From contig JASAND010028311.1 of assembly GCA_030248195.1 (NCBI GenBank), forward strand, positions 1-64,000: DNA of 64,000 nucleotides, written 5' to 3'. Within the stretch, counting starts at the first letter, position 1; every line of letters starts with the position of its first letter. This document shows positions 11,520 to 22,645 of the stretch, one piece after another. The stretch comes from Trissonchulus latispiculum (Eukaryota; Nematoda; Enoplea; Enoplida; Ironidae). A program made the position numbers and the translations under genes. The notes beneath the pieces were generated by a model that had not been told where the DNA came from, did no database searches, and worked only from the letters and a program-made list of their open reading frames with translations.

Positions 11520-13714
11520 TTATCATCAATGAAAGGATTCCTTTTCTTGAATTTTTCAAAAATAGAAGTATCCAACACACCAGCCTTTCGCACAAAACAA
11601 ATGAATAAAAATATCACAAATATTTCTCAAAATGAACTCTTGTCTTTACACAATAGGTCAAGAAAAGAAATTTACAAGATAATCACATCAATATCATGGA
11701 ACAGTGTCAAAAGAATAGCTATACAAAACGAACAATTCAAAAATCATGTACCGCATGTATTCATTAAGGACATCACAGAATTCAGAACAGAAATAATGAC
11801 AATAAACAAATGTAGTAAAATAAAGACAATATGGTTATAGAATTTAACAAACAAATAGATGGTATAAAATTTAAAAAAGTTTTCGAAACATGCAAACACT
11901 TATGGCCATATCCTGATACCAAGACGCAAGCACATAGTCCACGCATCTTCTTTTCATATGACAAGCCAATGGCTAGCTTCATATTAAATTATCGCGCAAC
12001 GGTAGCAAACTTAAAATGCAACGACTTCCTGGAAAATTTTCATCAAAATGGATTTACATGTAACTGCTTAAACTCTCCGTACAAGGACCCTATCCATAAT
12101 CATGTAATCACTTCAAATTTCGATGTAGTGGAAAACCATCAAATTAGGCAAATACTGAATTATGGCCCAATATACAGGATCAACAACCAAATTCGACCAA
12201 AGGATAATCTAAGAAACATTGATACTGGTTTAATTAAATATATAACTAAACTACATAAAAAATATAAATGGGACATAGACAAACTGAGAGACTGGGCAAT
12301 CTACGTAAGTGAAACTATTAAGAAAAGAGTTACTACCATTCATATACCAAATGCTCAATCAAACTTCAACGTAGACGAACTCAAACACAAAATAAACCAA
12401 TTAAGTAAACATTTTGTATTCACTTTAACTGATAAGGCACCTCAAAACTTTTCCATCATGTGCAAACAATTTTATGGATATTCTATGCTAAAAGAAGTAG
12501 GAATGGTTGATAATACAAACAACAACAATACATACATAGTGGAAAACAACAAAGCAAAGCAAGAAATATTGCCCAATATGATTGCCTATAACAAAAAACT
12601 TAATCACAGGTCAGTACCAAGAGTTGCCTTTCTTGTACATAAATACCAAGAGTACATAATAACTAAGAGTGTGACAAGCGTCAAGCTCTTAGTTATCAGG
12701 CTTGCGACATCATCTGCACGATAACGGCTGAACCCCCCCCCCCCACAAATTATACCCATCACTTCAAAGAGATTTGCACGCTATGTTTGTGTTCTAAAGC
12801 TCAAAAACACAACTAGTCAGTTGGTTCAATGTGCGTCTGTTGCGAGCTTCAGCACACAAATATATCGTGCAAATTTCTCTTTGAAGTGATGGGTCTAATT
12901 TGTGGGGGGGGGGGGGTCAGCCGTTATCGTGCAGATGATGCCGCAAGCCTGATAACTAAGAGCTTGACGCTTGTCACACTCTTAGTTATTATGTACTCTT
13001 GATAATACCTAAGTTTCACAAAAAGCCTATAAAATTCAGAACTATAATAGCCAGTAAATATGCACCCACAATGTACCTATCAAAAATACTGGACAAAATG
13101 CTCAAGATAGTAATAGCCAAAAGACAAAAATTCTGCGAAATATATAAAACTAAATATAAATGTAACCCTTTTTGGATAATTAACAATAAAAACCTATTCT
13201 TGATACCTTAGCATATTTAAACCAAAAGAGCAGCAAAAACAACAAATACTTTTGACTTCACCACACTATACACTAATATAGAACACAGGACAACAAACAC
13301 AGCAGTTTCTGAGTTAGTAAAGGACACCTTACATTCCAAACTGCATATAAGAAATGATAAAATATACTGGGGTAACGGAGAACCTAAATTCACTACTATA
13401 AACCCACAAGAAGTGATAGATATGTGCAGGTATTTAATAGATAACACATACTTCATGCTCGGAGATCTCATATTTAAACAACAAATAGGAATACCTATGG
13501 GAACAAACGCAGCACCAACCTCAGCCAATATAACATTACACCATTTCGAATACAAATTCGTTACAAATGAAAACAACTTAGCAATAAATGAATATTTAGA
13601 GAATACATTCAGATACATAGACGATATAACCACGGTAGATGATCAAAATGTTCTTGAATTAAACTATAAATGCATTTATCCTGCTGAATTAGTGCTGACG
13701 ACGTCCGCCGAATA
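11520..13714 (+). pseudogene. Penelope-type reverse transcriptase, broken
   Basis: Pieces of one reverse transcriptase in three frames. 11529-11840 and 11831-12724 carry the N-terminal part, with a block reading LTDKAPQNFSIMCKQFY. 12999-13211 carries IPKFHKKPIKFRT. 13413-13714 carries GIPMGTNAAPTSANI and the catalytic core YIDDI. This order is typical of Penelope-like RTs and the related animal RTs with a GIPMGTN motif. No GIY-YIG endonuclease is visible because the 3' part is cut off by the foldback at 13715. A second foldback (12647-13001) splits the gene and at least one frameshift lies near 11830. It is more AT-rich than the neighbouring elements. RT identity is firm; Penelope assignment is less so. 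Confidence 0.75.
12647..13001. mobile_element. 355-bp foldback MITE inside the RT pseudogene
   Basis: Starts CAAGAGTACATAATAACTAA and ends with its mirror. Arms run about 150 bp and include a C-run of about 12 on the left and a G-run of about 13 on the right, around a loop of about 70 bp. Flanks TAAATAC and ATAATAC are 7 bp with two mismatches, consistent with a decayed 7-bp duplication. Same subfamily as 20291-20689. Confidence 0.85.
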
Positions 13715-15067
13715 CTAAAGTCTGACACAAAAATGTGTGTACAAAATTTGTAAGGCCTCCAGTGAACTAAATATACGTCGTAACCCCATAAAACCATATA
13801 TTTTCGGAATCCTTGCAGCGAGACGAACATTTTTATAAAATTTAAAATTTTTTAAAATTTCAAAAATTTTGAAATATCGGTTTATCGGGGAATTTTTTCG
13901 GACCGTTCAAGCTATTCAGCTCATTCTTTCAGAAAAATTTTCCCGTCCGAAGACGCATCGATTGACACAAGAAAAAAATCGAAAAAAATCGGTTGAGAAA
14001 TAAGCATTTTATTCCAAAATTTCATTTTTCCATTTCCTTTGATGTTTGCCGCTTTTTGCAACTTTGACTGGTTATTGCTCGCGACTCGCTCAACGGAAAT
14101 TTTTTTCGATTAGATTTTCAGGACCGCCTAGGCGCCCGCTTTCACCTGATATATGTGGTATTTCAAATTTTGAAAGTCGATTTTTTTGAAAAATACCACT
14201 TTTTGACCAAAAATTTCGGCAAAGCAGATTCAACAAAAGTGAGTACAAATAAGGTAATCATAAAATTCAAGCTGAGCTGAATCCAACGATATAAAGCTTT
14301 TGTTGCTACGACTTATATAGCGCCAGCAATGAATTTTTAAACAATATCCCTTATTTCAGCTGGTTTTGCCAGTTTACAGTGCTTCAGTCAAATCATGGCG
14401 GCAACATCAAAGAGAGCCAAAATCCAGCGGAAATAAGGGATAATGTTTAAAAATTCATTGCTGGCGCAATATAAGTCGTAGCAACAAAAGCTTTATATCG
14501 TTGGATTCAGCTCAGCTTGAATTTTATGATTACTTTATTTATACTCACTTTTGTTGAATCTGCTTTGCCGAAATTTTTGGTCAAAAAGTGGTATTTTTCA
14601 AAAAAATCGACTTTCAAAATTTGAAATACCACATATATCAGGTGAAAGCGGGCGCCTAGGCGGTCCTGAAAATCTAATCGAAAAAAATTTCCGTTGAGCG
14701 AGTCGCGAGCAATAACCAGTCAAAGTTGCAAAAAGCGGCAAACATCAAAGGAAATGGAAAAACGAAATTTTGGAATAAAAATGCTTATTTCTCAACCGAT
14801 TTTTTTCGTTCTTGTGTCAGTCGATGCGTCTTCGGACGGGAAAATTTTTCTCAAAGAATGAGCTGAATAGCTTGAACGGTCCGAAAAAATTCCCCGATAA
14901 ACCGATATTTCAAAATTTTTGAAATTTTAAAAAATTTTAAATTTTATAAAAATGTTCGTCTCGCTGCAAGGATTCCGAAAATATATGGTTTTATGGAGTT
15001 ACGACGTATATTGAGTTCACTGGAGGCCTTACAGATTTTGTACACACATTTTTGTGTCAGACTTTAG
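13715..15067. mobile_element. 1353-bp near-perfect palindrome, TA-flanked
   Basis: Arms of roughly 640 bp are almost identical when inverted: CTAAAGTCTGACACAAAAAT at the left is mirrored at 15048-15067, and inner arms meet at about 14350 and 14430 around a loop of about 60 bp. TA flanks both ends (13713-13714 and 15068-15069). No transposase ORF. It interrupts the RT just after the catalytic core. TA flanks suggest a Tc1/mariner-type insertion, but TA could also belong to the inverted repeat. Confidence 0.85.
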
Positions 15068-15069
15068 TA

Positions 15070-15715
15070 TCAGTCTGGCAGAGTGGTCAGCGAGTGAATG
15101 CACCTAACTCGTATGAATGTGTCTGTAGCACATCGTAGTATCTGTTATCCATCGTACTGAGTAACATTGACTTAATGTACAGTTTAATACATAATCGTTA
15201 AGACTTGCTTGAAGCGTCCTTACATGACATAAATACGGGATACATAAACTCCTAGAAAACACCTATCTACGAATCTCTCTCTATCTTACCTTATTTCCTT
15301 CATACGGATGCATGTGTCAAGATTTGGCTTCGCAGAGAATCTAACCACGGACCTCCAGGACTGCATCTAGCGATTGGCGTACTTTTCCCACAAGACAAGG
15401 CCAGTAGTGACTAACACATACTTCTGCATGTAAAGAAATAGATAGTGAGGGGAACGTTTTACCCTTTTGGTAATTTCAACACTGGTCTCACTGGTACGTG
15501 TCAAATAAATGTCAAATAAAACTCCATTTACAGGTCAGAAATGCGTATTTCATTCTCTCGATGCTCAGCTAAGCTAAACTGTCGCTCATTAGCCTAACCC
15601 CATTAGCTCAACATTAGCCAAAACCCAACCCAATTCCAGCATACCCAATCACACAATTTAAGGTTTCTAGATTTAAAAAATATTTGAAAAGATTCACAAT
15701 TCGCACTAGTAGTAC
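15070..15715. other. No gene recognised; possible tRNA-like scrap
   Basis: 15072-15090 contains TGGCAGAGTGGTCAGCG, which fits a pol III A box as in Ser/Leu tRNAs, but no anticodon arm or B box follows. The rest holds nothing I recognise. An LTR of the retrovirus-like element would be expected here but I found no matching partner upstream of its gag. Confidence 0.3.
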
Positions 15716-18325
15716 CTAGTTACATAGTATCACCAGATAATGAAAACGTACGTACGTATTTACTTGCGTACGTACGTACGTACGTACGTATTTACTTGCT
15801 ATATTAGCACAGTAGTATAAAAATACCGCTTCTAGGCCAGAGGAGCCTAGGTGATAGGAGTTAGATAAACTGTTGGCAATACCACCTATACCTAATGCAC
15901 CAGCTAACAGAAATTCGATAAAACGTTTATGACGCGGCCTACCTGGTTCTATAGGTGGGTAAGAAGTACAAACCCCTGGGGTTGATCGGCATAGGCTAGC
16001 CAGTAATTTAGAATAAAAATTTGTATTCAAAACTCCCGAATAAAGCTTTCGGTATTCGGCCTTTATTTGATCAATTTCTTGTTCCAAAAAGTCATGTTGA
16101 GGACAGCTCTGATTTATCATTCGCACACAATATTGATCCGTCTTAGCTTTACCCGTATTAAGATCAATACAATCCTCCTCATTGGCCCACTCAGGAGGTT
16201 TCCATTGAGGGGAGATCGGAGGTACAGCCAGTTGCACAATTAGAGCTAAATACTCAGTCTTCTGTGATATAACGCCTATGCCTGCGGGACTCAGAACCGC
16301 GCCCCAGCGAGGCAAAACAACAGTACCTATCTTAGCTATTTCGTCAGCCAAAAAATGAGACGATCCGGTGTCCGTGGCCGATTGAGCATTAGCGGTCGAC
16401 AGCAGTAAACCCAGCAAAAGCCAAAATACGGGCGTGCTAAATTTTCTCAATGAACGTACAGCAGCGAAAATAGACAGAAAAGGTACTAGTAACAGAGAAA
16501 AGTCAAAATTCCGTGATTCCTGAATTTCGTTTTCAAAGGTTTCCAGCAATTTGTCAGAATACAATTCGCACTGGATTGCAACAGTATGCGTTTCGTTGAC
16601 TAATTCAGTTTCACGAAAACTTTCATAATTACGCGGTTTTACCCCCTCCGAATTAGAGACTGGAATGAAAAGTTCCTCGTCGGTAGAGGTCATAGTGCTA
16701 GGCGTGAGTGCACCTCTCAGGAGACAGGGGGGCTCGTACTGAACCGGACGACAGGTACAAATCATCGGCTGTCGACACATTAAAACCTTATGCGAAAAGT
16801 GCGGTGATGTGAGACACCTCTTAGCGTGTCGCATACAGTGCGGCGAGACTGCCCGTACTGAACGAGCAGAATACTGTCCGGCCGACCCGGAATCAGACCG
16901 AGGTTGTCGGCTATAGTGTGGTCGGCGGTCATAATATTCGGAGCGATCACTACCTGAATAAGCAGAGGATCCCGAAGGGTTTCGGCCTCTCCCTGGGCTA
17001 TCACGATAATGCCCAGATTCTTGTGCTCTGGATCGTGAAACCGCGAATTTAGGCCCGTATTCACGTCTCATTTCTGCAGGGAGGTCAGACCGCTGATCTC
17101 GGCGGTCAGACTGTTGACCATTTTCCCGCCGGTTGTCAGAACGATAACGCTCATTTCTGTACTGCTGGTCATAATTTCTGTCGTCCCTACGTTCATAATT
17201 TCTATTATCTCGATTATCGTAATTCCTATTATGCCTATTATCATACCGTTCCTTGTTACTGTTTCCGTTATTATCGTTATATCTACCACGATCAAAATTG
17301 TCGCGCCCTTGTCCACCCAGTTTGTCATAATTTCTATTTCGATCAGAACCTCGAAAAGAACCGCGATTAGACTGAAAATTTTGATTTTTGGCCTGATAGG
17401 CTCCTCCTCCCGGTTGTCGACACTCGCGTCGGACATGACCGGGCTTATTACAGTTGAAACAGGTAATACCGGGCGGCAAATCACGAGAACGTTCATTTTT
17501 CCCGACACTAGACGTCTTTTTGGAATTTTCAGCCTCAAATTTTTCAAAGCGAATCTTCAAATCTCTAACAGCTTTTTCTGCTTCGGCGATTGCCGCTGGA
17601 GCGTCTTGCTCCGCTCGAAAATTAGGCTCCAAAAAAGATGGGTATCCCTCCCCCGGGTACTCTCCTTCCGCTAACTGAGCTCTTTCAACTGCCTTAGCTA
17701 ACGTAGTACACCCAGGAGGCACTCTATTTTTGAGATCAGTTCTCAATCCGAAAAGAAACAATCGCAATTTTAACAGTTCAACTTGTTTGTCAGAAAACCC
17801 ATCCTCCTCCTTAAAACTAAGACGAGCGTACCTATTCAGACGCATTAAATAATCAGCCACAGGTTCTCCCTTTTCCTGCTTTACCTGGAACATTAGGGAA
17901 GAAGCGTGAAGCGCTGTGTGTGGAGGTACCATAATTTTCTTGGCTTCCGCAATCAGTTCAGTCCAGTTGCCCCTACTGTCCTTGGGCACGGACCGAAAGA
18001 GTTCGAGAGCACGTCCTTTCAAGGAACTTGAGAAAGTATGCACTTTTTGCCATTCATCGAAATTCATTACGCTGCAAAACCTTTCGTATTTTTCAACGTG
18101 CTCTTCAAACGATTCCGACGAATGACCATGGTGTATGGGAACTGAACTGAAAGCAGTGGCCACCCCTTGGGCTCTGACTACAGCATTGAATTCGGTTAAA
18201 GTTTTCGTCAAAGCAGTTAAAGCGACACTTTCGGGTCCAGCCGGTGGCGGCGTGGACGGAGGAGACTCGGGTTGTTCAGGTGGGTTGGGAGGTATCCCCC
18301 CTCCCGTTTCTGCAGGATCAGGCAT
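15716..18325 (-). CDS. Retrovirus-like Gag fused to Env-like segment, pol missing
   Basis: A single 869-codon ORF. Residues 1-60 are Pro-rich; 60-215 resemble the capsid-type Gag domain of Ty3/gypsy elements; a CCHC zinc knuckle lies at 289-302 (Cys289, Cys292, His297, Cys302); 310-480 is an Arg/Asn/Asp/Tyr/Gly-rich low-complexity tail, likely nucleic-acid binding. From about 545 the character changes: a hydrophobic leader at about 633-648, a Cys-containing ectodomain, a furin-type site RHKR (798-801) and a hydrophobic Gly/Ala-rich segment (802-819) as in the F-type fusion proteins of insect errantiviruses. Protease, RT and integrase, which should lie between, are absent, and the C-terminus runs into a microsatellite. 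The likely origin is an internal deletion joining gag to env in frame, then 3' truncation. No LTR, primer site or polypurine tract was found. It cannot move alone. Env identity is an inference from the layout. Confidence 0.8.
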   Translation of the reverse strand: MPDPAETGGGIPPNPPEQPESPPSTPPPAGPESVALTALTKTLTEFNAVVRAQGVATAFSSVPIHHGHSSESFEEHVEKYERFCSVMNFDEWQKVHTFSSSLKGRALELFRSVPKDSRGNWTELIAEAKKIMVPPHTALHASSLMFQVKQEKGEPVADYLMRLNRYARLSFKEEDGFSDKQVELLKLRLFLFGLRTDLKNRVPPGCTTLAKAVERAQLAEGEYPGEGYPSFLEPNFRAEQDAPAAIAEAEKAVRDLKIRFEKFEAENSKKTSSVGKNERSRDLPPGITCFNCNKPGHVRRECRQPGGGAYQAKNQNFQSNRGSFRGSDRNRNYDKLGGQGRDNFDRGRYNDNNGNSNKERYDNRHNRNYDNRDNRNYERRDDRNYDQQYRNERYRSDNRRENGQQSDRRDQRSDLPAEMRREYGPKFAVSRSRAQESGHYRDSPGRGRNPSGSSAYSGSDRSEYYDRRPHYSRQPRSDSGSAGQYSARSVRAVSPHCMRHAKRCLTSPHFSHKVLMCRQPMICTCRPVQYEPPCLLRGALTPSTMTSTDEELFIPVSNSEGVKPRNYESFRETELVNETHTVAIQCELYSDKLLETFENEIQESRNFDFSLLLVPFLSIFAAVRSLRKFSTPVFWLLLGLLLSTANAQSATDTGSSHFLADEIAKIGTVVLPRWGAVLSPAGIGVISQKTEYLALIVQLAVPPISPQWKPPEWANEEDCIDLNTGKAKTDQYCVRMINQSCPQHDFLEQEIDQIKAEYRKLYSGVLNTNFYSKLLASLCRSTPGVCTSYPPIEPGRPRHKRFIEFLLAGALGIGGIANSLSNSYHLGSSGLEAVFLYYCANIASKYVRTYVRTQVNTYVRFHYLVILCN
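15746..15797. repeat. (ACGT)n microsatellite
   Basis: Two blocks of GTAC/ACGT tetramers separated by ATTTACTTGC. On the - strand this supplies the last residues of the Gag-Env ORF (repeating Tyr-Val-Arg), so the ORF's end is microsatellite, not retroviral sequence. Confidence 0.9.
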
Positions 18326-20290
18326 TCTTAATATTACGTAAAATTATCTTACCTAACTAAACAACTAAGTTACCAAACAATGTTATTATTTCTTCGCCAC
18401 TTATTCGTAACACACACAATTACACCTCGATAGTTGTCAAAATAGTGAGTTCTTTTGGAAAAAATAGGGAGCCCAGAATTTTCAAAGGAAACAAACTTCA
18501 ATGTGTTGCAAATAATCTTTCTAAAAATTCTGTTTTAAAAACTCCCAATATTTTTTCCTCCAAAGGCGGGCTCCACATGTAAAGAAAAGGGTATTCGGGG
18601 GTCGTTTTTCTCCAGGTCACAGTAAATCCTTTACCTTTTCTTATTCACTATTGACGATCAAGCCTCCTAATTTCCTATCTAAGATTACAGGGGTCACAGA
18701 TTGACTAATTTCGTTCTACTATAGGATTCACTCAGACCAGCGTTAAATCCACAAACTTCACGATAGCTACCTATCTAAGTTTCAGTAATCATTCGCTCTG
18801 ACGCAGGTTAAGCCGTGAAAGATTATCCATAAATGAAATTATTAATTTAATGGTGTGATTACAATTATAGTCATACGATCAATATAATTATCTACAGTTT
18901 AAGGTACACGTACAAAGAACCATAGGTAAGCATAGACAGAGCACAAGACGATACAAGTACAAGACAGCACAATACAATTGCCCACAGTACAGTCAAGAGT
19001 CGAATTTGTTTCTATCCTCAAGTTTTAGATTTCACTCTTTAAAAGTCTTACTCATACGAACCCGTTATCATCATACTTTCGGTTTGTCAAAACTCACAGT
19101 TCGAGCTACCTTGTTGTTCCTGGTCCGTGTGCGTTGAATCCACTTGACAGGTCCTCCGATGACGGGAAAGGGAAAAAGGATAAGCAAGTCACAGTAGAGA
19201 AAATGCAATCGAGAAATAGTAGAGCAAATCGTAGAAATATACTGGGTCGTGGCTGGCCCCGAAACAGATACAAGTAAATGTAATATAGGTCCTCTCTGAC
19301 CTTCAACCAAATCCAAATTGCTGACCGGTCTGTCCCTCACAGGGCCTTCGGTCACAATCCAACAGCGACGAGCGCAAAACCAGAGCAAAAGTGACAACCG
19401 TATAACTGGGCAGCACAACCACGACTGATCTGACAATTTTGAGAATTTTTGGGGTTCTGGGGAAGACCTGTCAATCAAGAGTGTGTGACGTGCGAGAGGC
19501 GGGCCTTTCGGCCGCCTCTGTAGTTCTTTGATGTCACGTGCGAGTTTTTGAGTGTAAAGAGAAACGTCATTTAGATGTGACGTGCATATTTGCTCAAGGG
19601 GTGAGTGGGGCTCCGAAAATTCCCAAACTTGAACGTATTAACCCCACTCAGGGCCCTGCTGTGATAAGACCCCAAATTTTGGTAAAACTCAGCAAACAAA
19701 ATAATCCATCATTTCTTAGGAATAGCATCTTATCTCGACTTTTCGGTCCACTGCACAATTCTGAACAAAGATCCATTTAGCAACAAAGACCCAAAACAGT
19801 TTCACCCAAAAACAGTCATACAAGGAATCAAGACCAAACCGTCACCAAAATACCAAAATTGTCATCCACCAACTTAGCTAATACCTACAATCACAGCAAT
19901 TCACAAAAGATTCACAACAGACATGACAGATCCAGCTAATCCAGCAACAGTTGTACAGATTCGATTAAAATCAAAGCCAGCTCCAATACCAATTAAAATC
20001 AAACTCAGCTCCAATACTCGAGTCAAACAGCTAATTCCAGCTTTAGTTTATCCCGTGGGTAACATTACGAAATTTCTTGCCTCCACATTAATAAGAGGCA
20101 AATAAGGCAATCATAAACATAAAATGGCTCTATAAGCCGACTGGACACGATGACGAATACACAACAACTGATCAAATATGCATCTAAGCTAACTTATATA
20201 TTATCGGATGGTTGCTGTTTGAGACTGTTACATTGATCATTCATGAAAGTTACCAAAGTAATTTAGGGCGGATTAACAGTTAGTAAAGTA
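18326..20290. other. Sequence upstream of the Gag-Env ORF, unassigned
   Basis: This would hold the 5' leader and LTR of the Gag-Env element (which reads right to left). I could not find a long terminal repeat matched at 15.1-15.7 kb. A 135-codon open frame on the - strand (19071-19478) has no recognisable domain. A short direct repeat of AATTAAAATCAAA with CAGCTCCAATAC occurs near 19978-20030. Confidence 0.4.
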
Positions 20291-20689
20291 GGTTTTTAAC
20301 ATAATGATAAGAGCCTAACACTCTATGCAGTGAAGGCCAAAGCTATGTTATGCGCGCAACCGGCTGACCCCCCACGAATTGAAACCCTCTCACACTGCCC
20401 CTATATGGGTACATAGTCCCAAACGGGGGTCACTGACTCGCTTAGCATGATTTTTACATGCAAGTGTTACACGCTTAAACCCCCTCCCCAAATTGGACCG
20501 CTATTAATTTCAACGTGTAATTATACAAAGCAGTGAGCGACCCCCGGTTGGACCACGTTCCCATATGGGGGCGGTGTGAGAGGGGGTTAATTCGTGGGGG
20601 GGGGTCAGACGATAGCGCGCATAGCACAGTTTTGGCCTCCACTGCATAGAGTGTGACGCTTCTCATGCTCTTATCATTATGTACTCTTG
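20291..20689. mobile_element. Foldback MITE, 7-bp-duplication family, decayed left end
   Basis: Inverted arms meet near 20480: ACATAATGATAAGAGC at the left is mirrored by GCTCTTATCATTATGT near the right end, which finishes GTACTCTTG (20681-20689). Like the element at 12647-13001, each arm has a CTGACCCCCC-type tract 100-130 bp from its end. The leftmost bases are mutated and no target duplication is visible. Confidence 0.75.
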
Positions 20690-21051
20690 GTTGACAGTAT
20701 CTAATTGATTTAGCAATTTGTTAGTTACTAAAGTGTCAACCTTATTTCTGCTGGATATCAGGAAGGTAGCTATCAGTTAGGACTAGTAGTACCAATCGAC
20801 ATCGGCTTGAAATTGCTGAATTTGTTGTTGCCTGGTTACAGTAAATTCTGGTAATAGTGAAGATTGAAGAATGCTCAATGACCGGCGTCAAAGCTCCCGC
20901 CTGCAGAGGTTTTAGCGGTTTAAAATAGCATTGTTCGTGGTTCACGCTCACAAACGCATGCAGACGACGGCGCGCTTCTACTCGTTGCTGAACTATGAAA
21001 TCAGTACTTTACAACAGTTACAGTTTTTGTTACAATTACAGTTGCGGTCAT

Positions 21052-21196
21052 ACATGTGCTTGGGGGTTTGGGGGTTTCACCCCAGACCTGGAGCTCCCCC
21101 AGAGGGGTTCCTCACCCCCAGAATCTAAATTTTCCCGGTTTTTTGGGCCTTCGGATGTCTTTTCACCCCCCCCCCAACTTCCCGTTCTGCACATGT
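21052..21196. repeat. Short inverted repeat with G- and C-runs
   Basis: ACATGTGC at 21052 and GCACATGT at 21189 flank a segment with repeated GGGGGTTTGGGGG on the left and a C-run near 21165-21175. It resembles the small G-tract elements of 51-61 kb but has no target duplication I can confirm. Confidence 0.35.
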
Positions 21197-21271
21197 CTGG
21201 TTCCGGTCACAGTAAACTTCGGAGGTCGGCCCTGCCAGATCTGACTAATTACTAAAATATTTCTGTTTTAG

Positions 21272-22645
21272 TTTTAGAAATCGCATGTTTCTGGACAGTA
21301 CAGGTTTCCCTATAAATAATCACATGGCTGATTTTTCTCCGAGTGGGACGCGAAATCGGATAGAACCAGGGAAACGACCGCGATCCAACATGTGTGCCAT
21401 CATCATTTTAGATGATCAGAATCAGTGAAAATTGTTTCCGGTGCTTCCGGAGGCGGCAGCATTTTAGCTGCCACTGCAGAAGTAAAATAACTTTATCTTC
21501 TTTTTTTATTATTTATATTACTTGCACCACCTATGAGATTGGATTACAGTTTAATTGACCGACCGCTATCCCGGTTTGTTCATTGAATAGGCTGGAAAGG
21601 TGAACTTAAATGAATAACATTTGCTTCTACTTTAAAACTCCGAAAAATTATTCATGATCCAGGGGGAAGTTGTGATCGACCCGGGTTGTCTTCAGCTATC
21701 AGATCTTGATAACATCGGTCCTTGATTTTATACTACTGATCAGAGATGAGGAATCGATCAATCGTTACTTACTCACTTAATAGAATGATAGATTGGTGGT
21801 GTGCAACTTCCATTCATTCTTTAATTAAATTTTGCTTGCAGTGTCAGATATTTATTTATGTGAGCTGTTCATCAACCTGTTTCATTCATTTATTTGTGCT
21901 TATTTTGCTTTAATTTTATTATTTTGTAGGTTCTAGGACGAATCCTCTACTTTGACCAGAGCCTAAAGGAAGCCACAGACGCTGCTCGAACCTTTGTTGA
22001 TATGGACAGTTGGGAAGTCAAATATGAACCTCATTTGGATGAGGTAATCCTTTTTCATGTGGTTACTTTTCGGTAAATCAACGGAGATAGGAAAGAGTTG
22101 TATTTTTTGGAAAAAATCTAATTTTACCATAATTACTGCATCACATGAAAACAAAACTGGACCAAATGTTTGCTAAGAATATCTTAATATGAACCTACAG
22201 CTTTAACCTTTTATCGCCTAGTTTATTTATTTATTTATTAGTTTTTAATTATCTTGTTATTTATTCAATGCAGTTGATTTTTTTCCATAGTTTTTTTATG
22301 TTTGTATTCTATTTATCATCATTTATTATTTTTCTTCAATTTGATGTTTTTATTAATTTAATTATTATTTATTATTATTATTTTAATTTTATTACTTGAT
22401 TTATATCTTTAATTTAGATTAAAATTTTAATTTTAATTAATTTTTAATAGCTTTCAATTTATTTCTTACTATTTTAGCACATAGTGACAGGATTGCAAGA
22501 CCACGGTCATGTGATGGAAAGTATGGCAAAGGCGTTCGGAGGCCGAACTGTGGTACAGACTGTCCTAAGAAATGATACCAACGGAAGACGTCAACTTTAT
22601 GCACATTCTGACTACAGATAAGACGGGCATCCCGCTGGATATTGA
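21272..22645 (+). pseudogene. Partial duplicate of the last three GGT exons
   Basis: Exon copies at 21272-21481, 21930-22043 and 22478-22645 match exons 9-11 of the GGT gene at 8300-9703, including the intervening introns. The first copy lacks one base in the run after GATCAGAATCA (210 versus 211 bp), which shifts the frame to an immediate stop. The last has TAA at 22619-22621 where the functional gene has AAA, 8 codons before the normal stop. Exons 1-8 are absent. Homology begins just at the acceptor of exon 9 and runs past the stop to about 23200, matching 9704-9911 plus 11210-11365 once the LINE insertion is removed. Introns are kept, so this is a DNA duplication, not a retrocopy. Confidence 0.93.

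Noticed and set aside
15070..15125. tRNA gene with an A box
   Set aside because: No anticodon stem, T arm or B box can be formed.
17114..17674. Hydrophobic 186-codon ORF on the + strand
   Set aside because: Exact antisense shadow of the Arg/Asn-rich Gag tail.
15100..20290. LTRs of the Gag-Env element
   Set aside because: No direct repeat with TG...CA ends was found on both sides; claiming LTRs would be guesswork.
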